Shown piece after piece: positions 60,382 to 64,000 of a DNA stretch of 64,000 nucleotides. The DNA comes from Nitrosomonadales bacterium (GTDB lineage Bacteria; Pseudomonadota; Gammaproteobacteria; Burkholderiales; Gallionellaceae): the NCBI GenBank assembly GCA_016208015.1, contig JACQYW010000005.1:1-64000 (forward strand), read 5' to 3'. Position numbers and translations under genes: made by a program. Under the pieces are notes generated by a model. The model ran no database searches and was not told where the DNA came from. It saw only the letters and a program-made list of their open reading frames with translations. Numbering within the stretch: position 1 is the stretch's first letter; each line of letters opens with the position of its first letter.

Positions 60382-62276
60382 ATCGTTACATCGAGCTGAA
60401 GAACCATCAGCGCGAAATCTATTATTTCCGTTTGCGACTGGTGTTGAGTCTGGGATTCGTGGGGGTGATGCTGTTCATCCTGCTGGCCCGCTTCTTCTAC
60501 CTGCAGGTCATCCGGTACGAGTACTTCCACACGCTTTCCGACAGCAACCGTATCTACGTCGTGCCCATCGTGCCGAACCGCGGACTGTTGCTCGACCGCA
60601 ACGGTGTCGTCATGGCGCAGAACTACTCCGGCTACACGCTGGAGATCGCCCCCGCCAAAGTGACCGACATGGACGCGCTCATCGCCGAGCTGTCGCGACT
60701 GGTGACGATCACCCCCAAGGACATCAAGCGCTTCAAGAAACTGCTGACCGAACGGCAAGCGCTGGAGACCATGCCGTTGCGCAGCCAGTTGAGCGATGAA
60801 GAAGTGGCGCGGGTCTCCGCGCAGCGCTTCCGTTTCCCGGCTGTGGAGGTCAAGGCGCGGTTGTTCCGCGAATATCCCTTCTCCGATGTGACCTCGCACC
60901 TGATCGGCTATGTCGGGCGCATCAACCAGAAAGACATCGAGCAACTGGAAGAAGACGAGATCGCTTCCAACTACATGGGCTCGGACTACATCGGCAAGAC
61001 CGGCGTCGAGCAGAGTTACGAGAAGGAACTGCACGGTACCACCGGTTTCGAACAGGTCGAAGTGGACGCGGGCGGGCGGGCGGTGCGCGTGCTGTCGCGC
61101 ACCGCGCCGCAATCCGGCAACAACCTGATGCTGACGCTGGATGCGAAAATGCAGGAAGTGGCGGAGCAGGCCTTCGGCGCTTATCGCGGTGCGCTGGTGG
61201 CCATCGATCCCACCAACGGAGAAGTGCTGGCCTTCGTCAGCAAGCCGGGTTACGACCCGGCACTGTTCATCGACGGCATCGACACCGAGACATGGGAAGA
61301 ACTGAACGGCTCGCTCGACACCCCGCTCAACAACCGCGCCCTGCGCGGACAATATCCGCCCGGCTCGACCATCAAGCCGTTCATGGCGCTGGCCGGTTTG
61401 CATTACGGCACCCGCGCGCCCGCGCGCACCATCAGCGACCCCGGTTATTTCATGCTGCCCGGCAGCCGCCACCAGTATCGCGACTGGAAGAGCGGGGGGC
61501 ACGGCAGCGTCGACCTGTACAAGTCCATCGTCGTCTCCTGCGACACCTATTACTACGGTCTCGCCACCGAGATGGGCATCGACAACATGCACAGTTACCT
61601 TTCCCGTTTCGGCTTCGGCAAGAAGACCGGGCTGGATATGGACGGCGAGACATCGGGCCTGCTGCCGTCCTCGGAATGGAAGGCGAAGCGCTACCAGCAG
61701 ATCTGGTATCCCGGCGATACCGTCTCGGCGGGCATCGGGCAGGGCTACAATCTGGTGACCCCGTTGCAGCTGGCTTTTGCGACCGCGACTTTGGCCAACG
61801 ACGGCATCGCGTTCAAGCCGCATCTGGTGAAAGAGATCCGGCCGGCACGCGGCGAGCCGGTGATGGCCGAGGCCAGGATGATGTTCGATCTGCAGATCGA
61901 TCCCGCGCACCTGAAGCTGGTGAAGAGTGCGATGGAAGCTGTCACCAAGCCCGGCGGCACGGCGGTGGGGGCGGGTTACGGGGTGGAATACCGCATGGCG
62001 GGCAAGACCGGCACGGCGCAGGTGATCGCCATGAAACAGGGCGAGAAATACGACGTGAAAAAGGTCTCCGAATACAACCGCGACCACGCCTGGTTCATCG
62101 CTTTCGCGCCGGCCGACAAGCCGCGCATCGCGCTGGCGGTGCTGGCCGAAAACGGCGGTCACGGCGGTTCAACCGCCGCGCCGATCGCGCGCAAGGTGCT
62201 GGATTATTACCTGCTCGGCAAAGTCCCCAAGCCGTTGCAGGCAGTGGCTGAAAAGGCCGGATCGGAAAGCGACTGA
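60378..62276 (+). CDS. mrdA: Penicillin-binding protein 2 (elongation transpeptidase)
   Basis: Class B PBP cross-linking lateral wall. 632 residues: a short tail, one membrane helix (LRLVLSLGFVGVMLFILLARFFYL), the dimerisation domain (VPIVPNRGLLLDRNGVVMAQN, YPFSDVTSHLIGYVGRI, GKTGVEQSYEKELHG) and the transpeptidase with STIK in PPGSTIKPFMAL, SCD (VVSCDTYYYGL) in the SxN position and KTG in AGKTGTAQV. It works with RodA, encoded two bases downstream. Confidence 0.96.
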   Translation: MNRYIELKNHQREIYYFRLRLVLSLGFVGVMLFILLARFFYLQVIRYEYFHTLSDSNRIYVVPIVPNRGLLLDRNGVVMAQNYSGYTLEIAPAKVTDMDALIAELSRLVTITPKDIKRFKKLLTERQALETMPLRSQLSDEEVARVSAQRFRFPAVEVKARLFREYPFSDVTSHLIGYVGRINQKDIEQLEEDEIASNYMGSDYIGKTGVEQSYEKELHGTTGFEQVEVDAGGRAVRVLSRTAPQSGNNLMLTLDAKMQEVAEQAFGAYRGALVAIDPTNGEVLAFVSKPGYDPALFIDGIDTETWEELNGSLDTPLNNRALRGQYPPGSTIKPFMALAGLHYGTRAPARTISDPGYFMLPGSRHQYRDWKSGGHGSVDLYKSIVVSCDTYYYGLATEMGIDNMHSYLSRFGFGKKTGLDMDGETSGLLPSSEWKAKRYQQIWYPGDTVSAGIGQGYNLVTPLQLAFATATLANDGIAFKPHLVKEIRPARGEPVMAEARMMFDLQIDPAHLKLVKSAMEAVTKPGGTAVGAGYGVEYRMAGKTGTAQVIAMKQGEKYDVKKVSEYNRDHAWFIAFAPADKPRIALAVLAENGGHGGSTAAPIARKVLDYYLLGKVPKPLQAVAEKAGSESD

Positions 62277-62278
62277 GA

Positions 62279-63376
62279 ATGAACGCAAGACAACTCAAGA
62301 ACCGCTTCATGCTGCATCTCGACCCTGTGCTGCTGGCCGCGCTCGGGGGCTTCCTGTTCATCAGCATGGTGCTGCTCTACAGTGCCAGCGACGGCAACTG
62401 GTGGCGCGTGCTGGGCCAGCTCGGCAACATCGCGGTCGCCTTCAGCGCGATGTGGATCGTCGCCAACATGCCGTTGCACTGGCTGATGCGTATCGCCGTA
62501 CCGATGTATGTGTTCGGCATGTTGCTGTTGATCGCGGTCGCGCTGTTCGGCGAGATCAGCCACGGTGCGCGGCGCTGGCTGCACATCGGCGTGGCCACCA
62601 TCCAGCCTTCCGAACTGATGAAGATCGCTGTGCCGTTGATGATGGCCTGGTACTTCGAAAAGAATGAAGCGACCCTGAAGCTGCGCAATTATTTCGTCGC
62701 GGTCATCCTGCTGGTCATGCCGGTCGCGCTGATCGTGCGCCAGCCCGACCTCGGCACCTCCATCCTCATCGCCGCCAGCGGCTTCTATGTGCTGTTCCTC
62801 GCCGGATTGAGCTGGCGCATCATGATCGGCACCGCGCTGGCGGGACTGGCAAGTGCGCCTTTCCTGTGGTCGGCGCTGCATGACTACCAGCGTCACCGTA
62901 TCGAGATGCTGTTCGATCCGTCGCAGGATGCGCTGGGCAAGGGCTACCACACCATTCAGGGCATGATCGCGGTCGGCTCCGGCGGCATCCTCGGCAAGGG
63001 CTACATGAACGGCACGCAGACGCATCTGGATTTCCTGCCCGAGCGTACCACCGACTTCATCTTCGCCGTCTGGTCCGAAGAGTTCGGCCTGATCGGCAAC
63101 CTGCTGCTGCTGGGACTGTATGTCTTCGTCATCGGCCGCGGCTTCATCATCACCGCCAACGCCTCCACCTATTTCACGCGCCTGATGGCGGGCAGCATCA
63201 CGCTCACCTTCTTCACCTATGCCTTCGTCAACATGGGCATGGTCAGCGGTATCCTGCCGGTGGTGGGCGTGCCGCTGCCGCTGGTCAGCTACGGCGGTAC
63301 GTCCTTGCTAACGCTGATGCTCGGCTTTGGTATGCTGATGAGCATCAACACGCACAAACAGCTCGTTAAAACTTGA
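62279..63376 (+). CDS. rodA: Rod-shape SEDS glycosyltransferase RodA
   Basis: Polymerises lipid II into glycan in partnership with PBP2. 365 residues with about ten membrane segments. SEDS signatures: LLYSASDGNW, GARRWLHIGVATIQPSELMKIAVPL, RQPDLGTSILIAASGFYVLFLAG, GKGYHTIQGMIAVGSGGILGKGYMNGTQTHLDFLPERTTDFIFAVWSEEFG (with the catalytic acidic region) and VPLPLVSYGGTSLLT. Located two bases after mrdA. Confidence 0.96.
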   Translation: MNARQLKNRFMLHLDPVLLAALGGFLFISMVLLYSASDGNWWRVLGQLGNIAVAFSAMWIVANMPLHWLMRIAVPMYVFGMLLLIAVALFGEISHGARRWLHIGVATIQPSELMKIAVPLMMAWYFEKNEATLKLRNYFVAVILLVMPVALIVRQPDLGTSILIAASGFYVLFLAGLSWRIMIGTALAGLASAPFLWSALHDYQRHRIEMLFDPSQDALGKGYHTIQGMIAVGSGGILGKGYMNGTQTHLDFLPERTTDFIFAVWSEEFGLIGNLLLLGLYVFVIGRGFIITANASTYFTRLMAGSITLTFFTYAFVNMGMVSGILPVVGVPLPLVSYGGTSLLTLMLGFGMLMSINTHKQLVKT

Positions 63377-63389
63377 GGGGAGTCGGAAA

Positions 63390-64000
63390 ATGAAAAGACT
63401 ATCGTTGTTGTTGCCGGTCGCTTTGCTGGCAATGGCCGGTTGCGCCACCACGCAAAAAGCGGACGACAAGCAGCAGAGCGCGGCACCCATCGTCGATGCG
63501 GTTTCCGGCCCCAGCGGCAAAACGGCCCGCGCCGCTTCGGCTCCCGCCACGGTTACAGCGACCGCCACATCGGGCGGTGGCTATCTGCCCGGCGACGGCC
63601 CCGGCGGCGACACCGCGGTGAATCTGGATTCCATCCCCGACGCCGCGCCCAAGGCCGAACCGCTGCACCGTTATGCCAACCGCCCCTATTCCGCGCTCGG
63701 CAAGACCTACACCCCGCTGCAAACCACGGGCAACTATAAAGAGCGCGGTGTCGCCTCCTGGTATGGCAAGAAATTCCACGGCCAGCGCACCTCCATCGGC
63801 GAGATCTACGACATGTACGGCATGACTGCCGCGCACCCGACGCTGCCCATTCCCAGCTATGCGCGCGTGACCAATGTCGCCACCGGCAAATCGGTCGTCG
63901 TGCGCGTCAATGACCGCGGCCCCTTCCTGCACCAGCGCATCATGGATCTTTCCTATGTCGCCGCCGCCAAGCTCGGCTACATCAACAGCGGCAGCGCCGA
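63390..64000 (+). CDS. rlpA: RlpA-like rare lipoprotein A, cut by window end
   Basis: At least 203 residues; the 3 prime end lies beyond the window. The N-terminus has a lipobox (AMAGC, lipidated Cys18), followed by a disordered Ala/Thr/Gly-rich linker of about 80 residues, then the double-psi beta-barrel domain: ERGVASWYGKKFHGQRTSIGEIYDMYGMTAAHPTLPIPSYARVTNVATGKSVVVRVNDRGPF, with the catalytic His and Asp of lytic transglycosylase RlpA in place (AAHPTLP, VNDRGPF). A C-terminal SPOR domain would be expected downstream. GAGGGGAG precedes the ATG at 63390. Last visible gene of the mre/rod operon. Confidence 0.92.
   Translation, partial: MKRLSLLLPVALLAMAGCATTQKADDKQQSAAPIVDAVSGPSGKTARAASAPATVTATATSGGGYLPGDGPGGDTAVNLDSIPDAAPKAEPLHRYANRPYSALGKTYTPLQTTGNYKERGVASWYGKKFHGQRTSIGEIYDMYGMTAAHPTLPIPSYARVTNVATGKSVVVRVNDRGPFLHQRIMDLSYVAAAKLGYINSGSA

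Overview
The window looks like chromosomal DNA of a betaproteobacterium, probably of the Nitrosomonadales (Gallionellaceae-like). The evidence is the moderately high GC content, the betaproteobacterial gene orders (lptD-surA-pdxA-rsmA divergent from amgK-murU; thiD-thiE-hemL-engB-hemB; pilMNOPQ-aroK-aroB-dgt-gltB-gltD-hemE-priA; gatCAB divergent from mreBCD-mrdA-rodA-rlpA) and the complete Mpl/AmgK/MurU murein-recycling set. The genus is an inference from style and gene order, not from a search.

Layout. 0-8.3 kb: bacteriohemerythrin, B12-dependent methionine synthase metH carrying two in-frame palindromic repeat insertions, an orphan AT-rich gene, a tandem double FKBP isomerase, a nucleotidyltransferase with a 56-residue partner, a DUF486 membrane protein, and mpl. 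8.3-15 kb (minus strand): a stand-alone CZB zinc-sensor protein, two tandem paralogous cyclase-FHA proteins, a UbiH-family monooxygenase, pepP, murU and amgK. 15-25 kb (plus): lptD-surA-pdxA-rsmA, then thiD-thiE-hemL-engB and hemB, with a probable antisense-oriented small RNA between engB and hemB. 25-28 kb (minus): PBP1A and a coupled nucleotidyltransferase-fold protein. 28-36 kb (plus): type IV pilus genes pilMNOPQ, a single-frame aroK-aroB fusion and dgt. 36-46 kb: gltB, gltD, hemE and priA. 46-50.8 kb: a short accessory stretch with a MazEF-like module inside a 188-bp direct duplication of the start of an FAD-oxidase gene, small exported proteins, a NYN-domain protein and a HicAB module. 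50.9-54.6 kb: argS, a SPOR protein, dsbA and an SDR. 54.6-57.8 kb (minus): gatCAB. 57.9-64 kb (plus): the cell-shape operon mreBCD-mrdA-rodA-rlpA, the last gene cut by the window edge.

Most of the window is housekeeping: cell-envelope assembly (LptD, SurA, PBP1A, Mre/Rod, Mpl/AmgK/MurU), haem synthesis (HemL, HemB, HemE), cofactor synthesis (PdxA, ThiD, ThiE) and nitrogen assimilation (GltBD). Tight ATGA, GTGA or TAATG junctions indicate translationally coupled operons. The least ordinary features are: a family of short palindromic repeats that lie both between genes and in frame inside conserved genes (metH twice, amgK once, plus a heptanucleotide repeat in murU); the toxin-antitoxin insertion that regenerates its target gene; a structured minus-strand RNA whose hairpin loops carry anti-Shine-Dalgarno sequences; and duplicated cyclase-FHA signalling genes. 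No rRNA, tRNA, CRISPR array or complete insertion sequence was seen.
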